59,497 bases of DNA from positions 1 to 59,497 of the forward strand of contig JACFNP010000017.1 in the NCBI GenBank assembly GCA_019454835.1, in the 5' to 3' direction. The translations under genes were made by a program, and so were the position numbers. How positions within the stretch are numbered: the stretch's first letter is position 1; every line of letters begins with the position of its first letter. The notes below the pieces were generated by a model that did no database searches, had not been told where the DNA came from, and was given only the letters and a program-made list of their open reading frames with translations. Below, piece by piece: positions 16,743-25,935 of the stretch. Origin of the DNA: Rubellimicrobium sp. (GTDB lineage Bacteria; Pseudomonadota; Alphaproteobacteria; Rhodobacterales; Rhodobacteraceae).

Positions 16743-16907
16743 TCAGCCGCGCAGCACCGCCACGGTGATGACGACGCCCGCCAGCGCGAGGATGATCGCC
16801 CAGACCGCCGCCCATTGCGCCATGTCGGCCCGCCCGCCGCCACGCCTGCGCGCCAGCGCGGCGCCAAGAACGGCGCCGAGGATCAGTCCGATGATTGGCA
16901 GAAGCAT
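16743..16907 (-). CDS. 54-residue two-helix membrane protein
   Basis: A small hydrophobic protein with helices at about residues 2-20 and 30-52 joined by a basic RRRGGGR loop, giving an in-loop topology with both ends outside or a hairpin. Similar short proteins are found in related genomes under uninformative names, and I cannot assign a function. A GGGGAACG sequence lies upstream of the ATG. It precedes the M48 protease on the same strand with a 44-bp gap and may be co-transcribed with it. Confidence 0.6.
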   Translation of the reverse strand: MLLPIIGLILGAVLGAALARRRGGGRADMAQWAAVWAIILALAGVVITVAVLRG

Positions 16908-17005
16908 GGCCCGTTCCCCCAGGCAGTCCGGCGCGGGCAGGCGTAACGGCCCGCATCCGCCCTGTCCAGAGCGGCGGGCGGCGCGATTGGCGCCCGCCGT
17001 CACCG

Positions 17006-17215
17006 CCCGCCCCGCCGCCCGGCGCGACAGGGCAATCGGGCGAACGGCAGGTTCCGTCATTGCGAGGAGCCGTTGGCGACGAAGCAACCCCGATGTCGTG
17101 TGCGAGCGGTCGGGGTTGCTTCGGCTTACGCCTCGCGGGTGACGGGATTCGCGGGCGGCGATGCCGTGGCAACCCGTGCAGGGCCGTTCGCCCGATTGCC
17201 CCCCGCCCCGCCGCC
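17006..17215. mobile_element. MITE-like unit with 19-bp perfect terminal inverted repeats and one family A palindrome
   Basis: GGGCAATCGGGCGAACGGC at 17030-17048 is exactly inverted at 17183-17201. Between them is the palindrome at 17055-17144 plus the shared flanking module. The 14-mer CCCGCCCCGCCGCC occurs outside the left end (17006-17019) and directly outside the right end (17202-17215). The left one is nine bases from the terminus and the sequence is of low complexity, so the duplication is less convincing than at 12 and 28 kb. I see no gene in 16908-17374. Confidence 0.65.
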
Positions 17216-17374
17216 TGCGCCACATGAGGGGGTGACACTTGCCTGCGTAGCGGATAAAGCGCCCGGCAAGAGGACCGGGGAGCTTCCTCATCGGATGCCC
17301 GGATCGCACTGAAGGGGGCAGGACCGCCGATGAACTCGCTGGCATCGACCGCGCCGCACCCGAATGGAGCAGCA

Positions 17375-17797
17375 ATGAAGGCCGAGACGTTTCTTCCCGA
17401 CGATTACCGTCCCGCCGAGGACGAACCCTTCATGAACGCGCGCCAGATCGAATATTTCCGCCGCAAACTTCTGATGTGGAAGGCGGATCTCCTGCGCGAG
17501 AGCCATGACACCATCGAGGGCATGAAGGATTCGACCCGCAACATCCCCGACATCGCCGACCGTGCCAGCGAGGAAACCGACCGCGCGCTGGAACTGCGCA
17601 CCCGCGACCGCCAGCGCAAGCTGGTCGCCAAGATCGACGCGGCGCTGCGGCGGATCGAGGATGGCGAATACGGCTATTGCGAGATCACCGGCGAGCCGAT
17701 CAGCCTCAAGCGCCTTGATGCCCGGCCGATCGCCACGATGACCCTCGAGGCGCAGGAACGCCATGAACGCCGCGAAAAGGTCCACCGCGACGACTGA
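17375..17797 (+). CDS. dksA: RNA polymerase-binding transcription factor DksA
   Basis: A 140-residue DksA that binds the RNA polymerase secondary channel and acts with ppGpp. The coiled-coil tip PDIADRASEETDRA keeps the two aspartates and the alanine needed for activity, followed by LELRTRDRQRKLVAKID. The zinc-finger region reads YGYCEITGEPISLKRLDARP...TMTLEAQ: only the first of four cysteines is left, so zinc should not bind, as known for rhodobacterial DksA. I prefer the ATG at 17375 (GGAG about six bases upstream), where the conserved MKAETFLPDDYRP begins; an ATG at 17330 would add 15 residues. The 3' end overlaps the next gene by 35 bases. Confidence 0.92.
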   Translation: MKAETFLPDDYRPAEDEPFMNARQIEYFRRKLLMWKADLLRESHDTIEGMKDSTRNIPDIADRASEETDRALELRTRDRQRKLVAKIDAALRRIEDGEYGYCEITGEPISLKRLDARPIATMTLEAQERHERREKVHRDD

Positions 17798-18953
17798 CCG
17801 GACCGGCAACGTCGCCGTCATCGGTGGCGGCATCGCCGGGATGGCAGCGGCGGCGGCCTTCGCACAGGCGGGCGCCGCAGTCCGCGTTCTCGAACAGGCG
17901 CCCGAGATCACCGAGATCGGCGCGGGCCTGCAGATTTCCCCCAACGGCGGCGCGGTGCTGGAAGCTTTGGGCCTTGGCGCCGAGGCCGAGGCGCGCGGCA
18001 TCCGCGCACAGGCCGTCGAACCGCGTGACGCGCTTTCGGGGCGGGTGATCGGGCGGTTCGACCTGACCGGACAGGGGCCGGTGCCCTATCGCTTCTTCCA
18101 CCGCGCCGACCTGCTCGACATGCTGGCGGGCGCGGCGGCGCGGGCGGGGGCGCAGGTCGCAACCGGCGCGCATGTGGATCACGTCTCGCCCGAGGGAATG
18201 GTGGATGCGCTTCCCGCTCGGCTGGTCGTCGGTGCCGACGGCATCCATTCCGTCGCGCGCGCGGCGCTGAACCCCGAGAGCCGCCCGTTCTTCACCGAAC
18301 AGGTGGCATGGCGCGCGCTGGTTGCGGCGGATCATCCGCCGGTCGCGCGCATCTGGATGGCGCCGCATCGCCATGTCGTCAGCTATCCGCTGCCGGGCGG
18401 GCGGGTGAACCTCGTTGCCGTGCAGGAACGGCGCGACTGGGCCGCCGAAGGCTGGAACCACGCCGACGATCCCGCGAACCTGCGCGCGGCCTTTGCCGAT
18501 TGCGCGCCCGAGCTGCGCGCGATGCTGGAGCGGGTGGGTGCTGTCCGGCTCTGGGGCCTGTTCCGCCACCCGGTCGCGGCGCGCTGGCACGGCGACGCGC
18601 TGGCGCTGGTCGGCGACGCCGCGCATCCGACGCTGCCCTTTCTGGGACAGGGGGCGAATCTGGCGCTTGAAGATGGCTGGGTGCTGGCCGCCCTTGCGGC
18701 ACGGGCGGGTGACCTGCCTGCGGCGCTGGCCCGCTATCAGGCGGCCCGCGCGGCGCGGGTGCGCCGGGCGCTGGCCACGGCGAATGCGAATGCCCGCAAC
18801 TACCACCTGTCCGGCCCGGCCCGGCGCCTGGCGCATCTGGGGCTGGCCGCGATCGCCCGCCTCACGCCGGGCGCGCTTCTGGGGCGGCTGGCCTGGCTTT
18901 ACCGGCACGACGTGACCGCCGAATTTCCCGCCGCCCCGCTTTCCCCCCGTTGA
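17763..18953 (+). CDS. FAD-dependent monooxygenase (salicylate hydroxylase-like)
   Basis: A 396-residue flavoprotein of the UbiH/PHBH aromatic hydroxylase superfamily. It has the N-terminal FAD motif VAVIGGGIAGMAAAAAF (17-33), the GxGxQISPN segment (GAGLQISPNG), the DG motif VVGADGIHSVAR (about 159-170) and the second FAD motif ALVGDAAHPTLPFLGQGANLALEDG. It probably hydroxylates an aromatic or quinone precursor using NAD(P)H; the substrate cannot be read from the sequence. It overlaps dksA by 35 bases. The first 13 residues are poorly conserved in nature, and an internal start is possible. Confidence 0.85.
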   Translation: MNAAKRSTATTDRTGNVAVIGGGIAGMAAAAAFAQAGAAVRVLEQAPEITEIGAGLQISPNGGAVLEALGLGAEAEARGIRAQAVEPRDALSGRVIGRFDLTGQGPVPYRFFHRADLLDMLAGAAARAGAQVATGAHVDHVSPEGMVDALPARLVVGADGIHSVARAALNPESRPFFTEQVAWRALVAADHPPVARIWMAPHRHVVSYPLPGGRVNLVAVQERRDWAAEGWNHADDPANLRAAFADCAPELRAMLERVGAVRLWGLFRHPVAARWHGDALALVGDAAHPTLPFLGQGANLALEDGWVLAALAARAGDLPAALARYQAARAARVRRALATANANARNYHLSGPARRLAHLGLAAIARLTPGALLGRLAWLYRHDVTAEFPAAPLSPR

Positions 18954-19018
18954 CCCCGGCGGCCGGGCGCGGGAAGCTGGCTTGCCCGCAACCGGGCGGA
19001 TTTTCAGGGAAACCGCCG

Positions 19019-19663
19019 ATGACAGCGCATGATCTTTCCGAACGGATGGCCGCGATCTGCGCGCGCGCTCCGGTGATCCCCGTTCTGGTGATCGAGGATG
19101 CCCGCGACGCCGCCCCGCTGGCGCGGGCGCTGGTTGCGGGCGGGCTGCCGGTGATCGAGGTGACCCTGCGCACCCCCGCCGCGTTGCAGGCCATTCGCGC
19201 CATGGCCGGGGTCGAGGGCGCGGTGGTCGGGGCGGGCACCCTGCTTGGCGGCGCCGATGTCGCGGCGGCGCAGGCGGCGGGCGCGATGTTCGGGGTCTCG
19301 CCGGGGGCGACCGACGGCCTGCTCGACGCCGGGATCGCCGCCGGGATGCCGCTGCTGTGCGGCACCGCCACGCCCTCCGAAGCGATGCGCCTTCTCGAGC
19401 GCGGCTTCGGCGTCGCCAAGTTCTTCCCCGCCGTCGCCAACGGCGGCCCCGGCGTGCTGAAGGCCTGGGCCGGGCCGCTGCCGCAGATGCGCTTCTGTCC
19501 GACCGGCGGCATCGGCGCGGCAAATGCGGGCGACTGGCTGGCGCTGCCCAACGTGATGTGCGTGGGCGGGTCCTGGGTCGCGCCCCGGCAGGCGGTGGCG
19601 GCGGGCGACTGGGACGGGATCACCCGGCTCGCCCGCGAGGCGGCGGCGCTGCGGCGGGACTGA
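19019..19663 (+). CDS. eda: KDPG/KHG aldolase
   Basis: Class I aldolase of the Entner-Doudoroff pathway that splits 2-keto-3-deoxy-6-phosphogluconate into pyruvate and glyceraldehyde 3-phosphate. The 214-residue protein has the catalytic glutamate in GGLPVIEVTLRTP, the Schiff-base lysine in GFGVAKFFPA, the phosphate loop PTGGIGAANAGDWL and VGGSWV. It begins 65 bases after the monooxygenase stop. The edd gene is not in the window. Confidence 0.94.
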   Translation: MTAHDLSERMAAICARAPVIPVLVIEDARDAAPLARALVAGGLPVIEVTLRTPAALQAIRAMAGVEGAVVGAGTLLGGADVAAAQAAGAMFGVSPGATDGLLDAGIAAGMPLLCGTATPSEAMRLLERGFGVAKFFPAVANGGPGVLKAWAGPLPQMRFCPTGGIGAANAGDWLALPNVMCVGGSWVAPRQAVAAGDWDGITRLAREAAALRRD

Positions 19664-19696
19664 TCGCACCCGTCATCCCACAATGAAACCGCACGC

Positions 19697-20479
19697 TTAT
19701 ACGCCGACATTCACCTGATGCGCGAGGTCGCGCAGGCGCTGCGCCCGCGCGGCGGGGACCGAGGCCACCGGCAGCGCGGTAAAGACATGCAGCGTGTCGA
19801 GGTCATGGTCGATGACCGCATGGTCGCCGACCCAGCCGCCCAGCCCGAGATAGCTGCGCAGCAGCGGCGGCAGTCCTGCCGGGCTGGCGACGGCGCCTGC
19901 CAGTGCTGCGGCGTAGGGAAAGACCGCCTCGCGCAGGTCACGGGCCGGGCGCTGCCCCTCCGGGCCGAGATGGTGGCGCGCCAGTTGGGCCAGCGCGGGC
20001 AGATGGCGCGCGGGGTCGGCCCCCGGAAAGGATGCGCAGCCGAACAGCATGGCGATCCCGCGCGCATCCACCAGCCGGGTGATCGCCGCCCAGGCAAGGC
20101 GCAGCCCATCGGCCGCCGGGGCGTCGGGGTGCAGGCAGAAGCGGCCGATCTCGGCCATGGGCGCGGCATGGGGCGCCAGCGGCGCAAGGTCGTAATGCAG
20201 CGCCGCATAGCTGTCGGCCAGCGCCGCCCCCGAGGCCAGCGGCAGGATGCGGCAGCAGCCCAGCAGATGCCCCGCGCGATCCTCGACCAGCAGATGCAGG
20301 CAGGCGTCGTCGAACCCGTCGCGGTCCAGCCCCTGCGCGCGCGGCGGCAGACCGGCGGATTCGATGAAGCACAGATGCCGCAGGCGCTGGGCCGCGATCA
20401 CGTCGTCGGGCGCACGCGACAGGCGCACCGACAGCGCCGCTTCGTGCCGGGCCTCGCGGATGCGTGTCGCGGTCTCCAT
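19697..20479 (-). CDS. olsB: OlsB-like N-acyltransferase (GNAT family)
   Basis: A 260-residue acyltransferase of the OlsB/hemolysin-like family, which makes lyso-ornithine lipid from ornithine and a 3-hydroxyacyl-ACP. Motifs: VIAAQRLRHLCFIE near the N-terminus, DRDGFDDACLHLLVEDRAGHLLGCCRIL, AEIGRFCLHP and RGIAMLFGCASFPGADP. The start at 20477-20479 gives the usual family length. It converges with eda and is divergent from msrB. No olsA is adjacent. GNAT proteins of this family vary in acceptor, so ornithine is the family expectation rather than something visible here. Confidence 0.75.
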   Translation of the reverse strand: METATRIREARHEAALSVRLSRAPDDVIAAQRLRHLCFIESAGLPPRAQGLDRDGFDDACLHLLVEDRAGHLLGCCRILPLASGAALADSYAALHYDLAPLAPHAAPMAEIGRFCLHPDAPAADGLRLAWAAITRLVDARGIAMLFGCASFPGADPARHLPALAQLARHHLGPEGQRPARDLREAVFPYAAALAGAVASPAGLPPLLRSYLGLGGWVGDHAVIDHDLDTLHVFTALPVASVPAARAQRLRDLAHQVNVGV

Positions 20480-20533
20480 CACCTGCCCCTTGCGCCCCTT
20501 CGCCCGCCGCCCATATCGAAAGGTATCCCCGCG

Positions 20534-20950
20534 ATGAAGAAGGCGATACCGATCATGGTCAAGAGCAATGCGGACTGGCGCAGGGAACTCTCGCCGCTGG
20601 CCTATCACGTCACCCGCGAACACGGGACCGAACGCCCCTTCACCGATGACACCCCGCCGCCCGGCGCGGGCACCTATGTCTGCGTCTGCTGCGGCGAGCC
20701 GCTGTTCGCCGCCGATGACTGGTTCGAGGCGGGTTGCGGCTGGCCCTCGTTCACGCAGCCCGCCGACGGCGAGACGACCGGCGCGGGCGCGGTCGGGCAG
20801 TCGAACGACCTGCGCTTCGGGATGCGCCGCACCGAGGTGCATTGCAAACGCTGCGACGCCCATCTGGGCCATGTGTTCGAGGACGGCCCGCCGCCCTCGC
20901 ATCTGCGCTACTGCATCAACAGCGTCGCGCTACGCTTCGATCCGGCCTGA
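20534..20950 (+). CDS. msrB: peptide-methionine (R)-S-oxide reductase
   Basis: Thioredoxin-dependent reduction of methionine-R-sulfoxide in damaged proteins. The 138-residue protein carries both zinc CxxC pairs (CVCCGEPLF and HCKRCDAHLGHVFEDGP), the GCGWPSF motif and the catalytic cysteine in RYCINSVALRF. I take the ATG at 20534, preceded by AAAGG; the next ATG at 20555 is also possible. No signal peptide, so cytoplasmic. Confidence 0.95.
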   Translation: MKKAIPIMVKSNADWRRELSPLAYHVTREHGTERPFTDDTPPPGAGTYVCVCCGEPLFAADDWFEAGCGWPSFTQPADGETTGAGAVGQSNDLRFGMRRTEVHCKRCDAHLGHVFEDGPPPSHLRYCINSVALRFDPA

Positions 20951-20953
20951 GGT

Positions 20954-21445
20954 TCAGTCACCGTCGCCGATCAGGCGGCCCGCGTCGACGCGGCCGATGT
21001 TGCCCAGAAGCTGGCGCAGGAATGTCGTGTCGCGCACGCCGTTGTCGGTGACGCGGCGCGACAGCGCGACGACGCGGCCCTGTTCAAGGCCGAAACGCTC
21101 GATGTTGGTCAGCACCCCGCGCGAGTCGAACGACATCGCCAGCACCTCGCGGCTGATTTCCTGCGGGGCGAGCGCGCCGATCTGGCGGAAGGTGCTGCCG
21201 GTGTAATAGAACGTGCTGTCGTCCAGCATCCCCGTGGACGCGGGCGCGCCGACGGCGGCGATCACGCTGTCGCGGGTGTCGGCGCCGATGGCGAGCCCGG
21301 CCAGTTCGGCCTCGGGCGGGATGTAGCCGTGGTGGCGGATGATCGGCGAGCAGGCCACCAGCGCCGCCGCAAGCGCCCCGGCAAGGACCAGACCCCTGAT
21401 CCCGCGCGACCGCCCGCTGTCCGCCTTGCCTGGCCGTCGCGTCAT
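20954..21445 (-). CDS. bamE: outer membrane protein assembly factor BamE
   Basis: A 163-residue lipoprotein of the BAM complex. The N-terminal basic and hydrophobic segment ends in the lipobox LVAC (cysteine about residue 32). The SmpA/OmlA domain follows, with the typical VIAAVGAPASTGMLDDSTFYYTG and VLAMSFDSRGVLTNIERFGLEQG. It converges with msrB (four-base gap) and is divergent from yceD, an order common in alphaproteobacteria. The start at 21443-21445 leaves a normal signal peptide. Confidence 0.9.
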   Translation of the reverse strand: MTRRPGKADSGRSRGIRGLVLAGALAAALVACSPIIRHHGYIPPEAELAGLAIGADTRDSVIAAVGAPASTGMLDDSTFYYTGSTFRQIGALAPQEISREVLAMSFDSRGVLTNIERFGLEQGRVVALSRRVTDNGVRDTTFLRQLLGNIGRVDAGRLIGDGD

Positions 21446-21526
21446 GCCGTCCCCCTTGCGTGCCCCGTGCCCGCCCTCTATGCGCCTTGTAGCACGGCGC
21501 CGCCCCTGTTCAAGAAAGGATACGCC

Positions 21527-22066
21527 ATGGCCAGGGCTGCCGACGGCCGGATCCTGCGGCTTGATACCATGACCCGCCGCCAGCCGACCCCGATCGCGCT
21601 GGATGTCGATGCCGACACGCGCGCGGCGATCATGGCCGATCTGGGCCTGCCGGGCCTTGGCAGGTTGCGCATCGAGGGCGCCATGATCCCCGAAGGCGCC
21701 GATGACTGGCGGCTCGAGGCGCGGGTGACGGCGCAGGCGGTGCAGGAATGTGTCGTCAGCCTCGCCCCCGTGCCCGCCGCCATCGACGAGCGGATCACCC
21801 GGCGCTACCTCGCGCATCTGCCGCCACCGCCCGAGGGCGAGAGCGAGATGCCCGACGAGGATGCCGAGGAAATCCCGCGCGCGCTCGATCTGGTCGCCAT
21901 CGCCCGCGAGGAACTGGCGCTGGCGCTGCCGCCCTGGCCGCGCGCCGCCGGGATCGACACCGACGCATGGGACGCACCGCCGCCCGGCGACGTGGCCGAA
22001 GCGCCGCAACACCCTTTCGCGGGCCTCGCCGCGCTGCGCACGAAGGGCGGCGGGGACAAGGGCTGA
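21527..22066 (+). CDS. yceD: YceD family protein (DUF177)
   Basis: A 179-residue protein of the YceD/DUF177 family, linked in other bacteria and plants to 23S rRNA accumulation and routinely placed before rpmF. Visible features: the cysteine-containing VTAQAVQECVVSLAPV segment, an acidic stretch EGESEMPDEDAEEIP and the C-terminal HPFAGLAALRTKGG typical of the family. An AAAGGA ribosome binding site precedes the ATG at 21527. It is separated from rpmF by 380 bases that include a repeat. Confidence 0.88.
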   Translation: MARAADGRILRLDTMTRRQPTPIALDVDADTRAAIMADLGLPGLGRLRIEGAMIPEGADDWRLEARVTAQAVQECVVSLAPVPAAIDERITRRYLAHLPPPPEGESEMPDEDAEEIPRALDLVAIAREELALALPPWPRAAGIDTDAWDAPPPGDVAEAPQHPFAGLAALRTKGGGDKG

Positions 22067-22079
22067 CCCCTTCCCGTTC

Positions 22080-22167
22080 CGTCATTGCGAGGAGGCGAAG
22101 CCGACGCGGCAACCCCGAGGCTGTGTGTGAGCGGTCGAGGTTGCTTCGGCTTCGCCTCGCAATGACG
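22080..22167. repeat. family A palindromic repeat
   Basis: One 88-bp copy starts 13 bases after the yceD stop. The remaining 22168-22446 shows no gene. It may hold an internal promoter for rpmF: TTGCCA followed 16 bases later by TATTGA near 22229-22256 is a weak match on the plus strand. Confidence 0.8.
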
Positions 22168-22446
22168 AAGGGCGAGCGCCGCACAAACCTTCACGGGCAC
22201 CGTTCACGCATTCGCCCCGCCTGCCCCCTTGCCAGCCGCGCGTGATCGGTTATTGAGGCCACCTGCTCCGGCTGTCGGTGCGATCTCGACTCCCTGCTCA
22301 TTACCCTGTATGAGCCGCGCGAGATGCGCCCTGTCGGCGTGTGCGGTCCGGGCTCGTCCGGGCTGCGTCTGAACATGAAGCGCGGCCTGCGGGCGGCGCA
22401 TATACCGCAAAGGGCCGGTCAGGCCCGCGAAGTCCGAGGTTGTGAC

Positions 22447-22653
22447 ATGGCCGTTCCGCAGAACAAGGTTTCCAAATCCCGCCGCAACATGCGCCGTGCG
22501 CATGACGGCCTGACCGCTGCCAATCCCAATGAATGCAGCAACTGCGGCGAGCTGAAGCGTCCGCATCACGTCTGCCCCTCCTGCGGCCATTACGACGGCC
22601 GCGAAGTGGTGGCGCTGGCGGCCGGGGTCGATCTGGACGACGACGCCGCCTGA
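22447..22653 (+). CDS. rpmF: 50S ribosomal protein L32
   Basis: A 68-residue ribosomal protein. The N-terminus [20 protein letters not shown] is diagnostic, and [18 protein letters not shown] gives two zinc-binding CxxC pairs. GAGG lies about eight bases upstream of the ATG. It precedes plsX by 22 bases, the usual linkage of ribosome and phospholipid genes. Confidence 0.97.
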   Translation: MAVPQNKVSKSRRNMRRAHDGLTAANPNECSNCGELKRPHHVCPSCGHYDGREVVALAAGVDLDDDAA

Positions 22654-22675
22654 ACCGGGCGCGTCGGTCGACGAC

Positions 22676-23791
22676 ATGCAGGGCGCGGACCCCGGAACGG
22701 CGACACGGGTTAGCGGGGGCGGGCTGGTGCTCTCGGTCGATGCCATGGGCGGCGACCGGGGGCCTTCAGCCGTGGTCGAGGGAATCGGCCGCTTCCTGGG
22801 CGCCCGGCCCGCAGCCCGTGTCCTTCTGCACGGCCCCGAAGCCGAACTCGGCCCGCTGCTCGCGGGCCTGCCCTGGGCCGGACAGGTCACGATCCGCCAC
22901 GCCAGCGGCGTCGTCTCGATGCAGGACAAGCCCGGCCAGGTCATGCGCCGGGGCCGCGACACCTCGATGTGGTCGGCGGTCGAATCGGTGCGCGAGGGCG
23001 AGGCACAGGTCTGCATCTCCTGCGGCAACACCGGCGCGCTGATGGCGGTCTCGATGCTGGTGCTGCGCAAGGCTGCGGGCGTGAACCGCCCGGCCATCGC
23101 CTGCCTGTGGCCGTCGCTGAACCCCGGCGGCTACAATCTCATGCTCGACGCGGGCGCGGACATCCGCGCCGACGAGGACGACCTGCTGACCTATGCGCTG
23201 ATGGGCGTGGCCTATGCCCGCATCGGCCTCGGGGTCGCGTGCCCGCGCGTCGGGCTGCTGAATGTCGGCACCGAGGAACACAAGGGCCGCAGCGAACTGA
23301 AGGCCGCGCATGACCTGATCGCGCGGGCCGCCGAACATGACGGCTTCGGCTATACCGGCTTCATCGAGGGCGGTGATATCCCGTCGAGCAAGATCGACGT
23401 GGTGGTGACCGACGGCTTCACCGGCAATGTCGCGCTGAAAACCGCCGAGGGCACGTCGCATCTGATCGCGCATCTGCTGCGCGAGGCGCTGATGGGGTCG
23501 TTCTGGGGCAAGCTGTCGGCGCTGATGGGGCGCGGGGTGCTGAAGCGGCTGCGGGCGCGGATCGACCCGCGTTCGGTGAACGGCGGCGTGTTCCTGGGCC
23601 TGAACGGCACGGTGATCAAAAGCCATGGCGGCTCGGACGCCACCGCCATCGCCACGGCGCTTGACCTTGCCTGGCGGCTGGCCGAAGCCGGGTTCACGCA
23701 AACCATGGCCGGACAGGTCGCCCAGGCGGTCGCCACGCGCGCCGAGGCGGATGCGGCGACCGGGGAACCCAAAGCGGCGGGGGAAGCATGA
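22676..23791 (+). CDS. plsX: phosphate acyltransferase PlsX
   Basis: Converts acyl-ACP to acyl-phosphate for membrane phospholipid synthesis. The 371-residue protein contains [13 protein letters not shown] (19-31), [49 protein letters not shown] and [17 protein letters not shown], all PlsX signatures. The first 17 residues are variable and a start closer to [10 protein letters not shown] is possible. It shares ATGA with fabH. Confidence 0.95.
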   Translation: MQGADPGTATRVSGGGLVLSVDAMGGDRGPSAVVEGIGRFLGARPAARVLLHGPEAELGPLLAGLPWAGQVTIRHASGVVSMQDKPGQVMRRGRDTSMWSAVESVREGEAQVCISCGNTGALMAVSMLVLRKAAGVNRPAIACLWPSLNPGGYNLMLDAGADIRADEDDLLTYALMGVAYARIGLGVACPRVGLLNVGTEEHKGRSELKAAHDLIARAAEHDGFGYTGFIEGGDIPSSKIDVVVTDGFTGNVALKTAEGTSHLIAHLLREALMGSFWGKLSALMGRGVLKRLRARIDPRSVNGGVFLGLNGTVIKSHGGSDATAIATALDLAWRLAEAGFTQTMAGQVAQAVATRAEADAATGEPKAAGEA

Positions 23792-24759
23792 CGGTTCGTT
23801 CGGTGGTGTGCGGGGTCGGACACTACCTGCCCGAGCGCGTGGTCCCCAATGCCGAGTTCGAGGCCATCGTCGAGACCTCGGACGAATGGATTCGCAGCCG
23901 CACCGGGATCGAGACCCGTCATTTCGCTGCCGAGGGGCAGACGACCTCCGATCTCGCGATCCGTGCGGCGCAGGCGGCGCTTGACGCGGGCGGCTTCACG
24001 CCCGCCGACATCGACGCCGTGGTGGTGGCGACATCGACACCCGACCTCACCTTTCCCTCGACCGCCACCATGGTGCAGGCGGGCCTCGGCATGGCGCAGG
24101 GCTTTGCCTTCGACCTGCAGGCGGTCTGCGCCGGGTTCGTCTATGCGCTGACCACGGCGGACGCGCTGATCGTCGCGGGCCGTGCGCGCCGGGTGCTGGT
24201 GATCGGCGCCGAGACCTTCTCGCGGCTTCTCGACTGGAACGACCGCGCGACCTGCGTGCTGTTCGGCGACGGCGCCGGGGCGCTGGTGCTCGAGGCGCAG
24301 GAGGGCACGGGCACGACCGCCGACCGGGGCATCCTGTCGGCCGACCTCCATTCGGACGGACGCTTCCGCGACATCCTCTATGCCGACGGCGGCCCCTCGA
24401 CCGGCGAGACCGGCCATGTGCGGATGCACGGGCGCGAAGTGTTCCGCCATGCGGTCGAAAAGCTGGCGCAGACCGCGCACACGGCGCTGGAACAGGCCGG
24501 GCTCGGGCCGCAGGATATCGACTGGATCGTCCCGCACCAGGCCAACCTGCGCATCATCGCCGCCACCGCGCAGCGGATGCAGGTGCCGATGGAGCGGGTG
24601 ATCCTGACCGTGGCCGAACACGGCAACACCTCGGCCGCCTCGATCCCGCTGGCCCTGTCGATCGGCGTGGCGCGCGGCCAGATCAGGCCGGGCGATCTGG
24701 TCGTGACCGAAGCCATCGGCGGCGGCCTGGCCTGGGGATCGGTGGTCCTGCGCTGGTAA
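23788..24759 (+). CDS. fabH: 3-oxoacyl-ACP synthase III
   Basis: Condenses acetyl-CoA with malonyl-ACP to start fatty acid synthesis. The 323-residue protein has the catalytic cysteine in [14 protein letters not shown], histidine in [12 protein letters not shown] and asparagine in [12 protein letters not shown]. It overlaps plsX by four bases. In many related genomes ihfA comes next; here the operon ends in three repeats and an unrelated gene, which looks like a rearrangement or a synteny break. Confidence 0.96.
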   Translation: MTVRSVVCGVGHYLPERVVPNAEFEAIVETSDEWIRSRTGIETRHFAAEGQTTSDLAIRAAQAALDAGGFTPADIDAVVVATSTPDLTFPSTATMVQAGLGMAQGFAFDLQAVCAGFVYALTTADALIVAGRARRVLVIGAETFSRLLDWNDRATCVLFGDGAGALVLEAQEGTGTTADRGILSADLHSDGRFRDILYADGGPSTGETGHVRMHGREVFRHAVEKLAQTAHTALEQAGLGPQDIDWIVPHQANLRIIAATAQRMQVPMERVILTVAEHGNTSAASIPLALSIGVARGQIRPGDLVVTEAIGGGLAWGSVVLRW

Positions 24760-24785
24760 GGCGTTTGCGGCGGGGTAGGACATTC

Positions 24786-25138
24786 CGTCACTGCGAGGCG
24801 GCGCGAGGCGGCGCGGCAACCCCGATGTCGTATGTGAGCGGTCGAGGTTGCTTCGGCTGCGCCTCGCAATGACGATTATCCCCCGTCATTGCGAGGAGCC
24901 AAAGGCGACGCGGCAATCCACGAGGCCGGGCGCGGCACCCGGAATGGATTGCTTCGGCTGCGCCTCGCAATGACGATTGATTGTTGCCGTCATTGCGAGG
25001 AGGCGAAGCCGACGAAGCAACCCCGATGGCTATGCGCAAGCGGTCGGGGTTGCTTCGGCTTGCGCCTCGCAATGACGGAAATTTCGGCCGCCACCACCGT
25101 GCCACCCCGCGCAACCGCAGTTCGCCCGATCACCCCGG
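24786..25138. repeat. three tandem family A repeats plus flanking module
   Basis: Copies at 24786-24874, 24884-24975 and 24988-25077 follow one another with gaps of 9 and 12 bases and mix the two subtypes. The shared extension (ending TTCGCCCGATCACCCC) follows to 25138. Together they fill the 418-bp gap between fabH and the aspartic protease gene. No reading frame here has coding character. Confidence 0.85.
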
Positions 25139-25177
25139 CCCTTCCCCACGGGCGGTGTGCGCCCTACATGGGGCGGC

Positions 25178-25756
25178 ATGGATACCGACCAGATCATGCG
25201 CCTTCTGTGGCTGCTGTTGCTCGTCGCGGTGCTCGGCGGCTGGTTCATGCTGCAGATGCGCCGCCGTCCGGGGCAGAGCCTCCAGCATCTTGCGGTCTGG
25301 GGGCTGATCTTCGCGGGCGTCGTGGCAAGCTATGGTCTCTGGCAGGACATCCGCAGCGAACTGCGGCCCGCGCAGGCGCTGATGGCCAACGGCAGCATCG
25401 AGATCCCGCTGGGCCGCGACGGCCATTTCCACGCCGTCGTGACCATCAACGACGTGCCGGTCAGCTTTGTCGTGGACACCGGCGCCAGCGAGATCGTCCT
25501 GACCGCCAAGGATGCCGCTCGGGTCGGCATCGACCCGCAGGCGCTGGCCTATATCGGCCAGGCCCGGACGGCAAACGGGGTGGTGCGCACGGCGCCGGTG
25601 CGGCTGCGCTCGGTGGCGCTTGGTCCGTTCGAGATGACCGACGTGCGCGCCGTGGTGAACGAAGGCGACATGGACGGCTCGCTGCTGGGAATGAGCTGGA
25701 TCACCCAGTTCGCCCGCGTCGAGATCGAGCGTGACCGGCTGACGCTGACGCCGTAG
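25178..25756 (+). CDS. TIGR02281-type membrane-bound aspartic protease
   Basis: A 192-residue retropepsin-like (clan AA) protein with one catalytic motif, SFVVDTGASEIVLTAKDAARVG. It has two N-terminal transmembrane helices (about 8-24 and 38-55) and should work as a dimer with the protease domain on the far side of the membrane. MDGSLLGMSWITQF is the hydrophobic motif that follows in this family. The ATG at 25178 is chosen; the GTG at 25157 would add seven residues. It converges with holC across a family B repeat. Confidence 0.82.
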   Translation: MDTDQIMRLLWLLLLVAVLGGWFMLQMRRRPGQSLQHLAVWGLIFAGVVASYGLWQDIRSELRPAQALMANGSIEIPLGRDGHFHAVVTINDVPVSFVVDTGASEIVLTAKDAARVGIDPQALAYIGQARTANGVVRTAPVRLRSVALGPFEMTDVRAVVNEGDMDGSLLGMSWITQFARVEIERDRLTLTP

Positions 25757-25808
25757 CGCGGCACCTGCGGGCGGGGGCCAGGCGGGTGGCGGTGGATGGA
25801 TGTTTATC

Positions 25809-25912
25809 GAGCATTTCGCAGGCAAACGGTAACATTTGACGCCCGCGACAATGCGCAAAGACAAATGGTCAGAGCGGGTCCGCCGAATCCGTGAAAACGC
25901 GACCCGCTCTGG
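25809..25912 (-). repeat. family B hairpin repeat, full element
   Basis: Read on the minus strand, this copy has an outer inverted repeat AGAGCGGGTC (25901-25910, inverted at 25871-25880) followed by the 48-bp core 25809-25856 ending CTGCGAAATGCTC. It lies in the convergent gap between the aspartic protease and holC, as the copies at 6.9 and 35.6 kb also lie in convergent gaps. Confidence 0.85.
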
Positions 25913-25935
25913 AAAGATGAAAGGGCTGGCGCGCG

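Noticed and set aside
24786-25077. Three regularly spaced repeats that could suggest a CRISPR array
   Set aside because: The units are long self-complementary palindromes joined by 9-12 bases, with no spacers of uniform length and no cas genes nearby.
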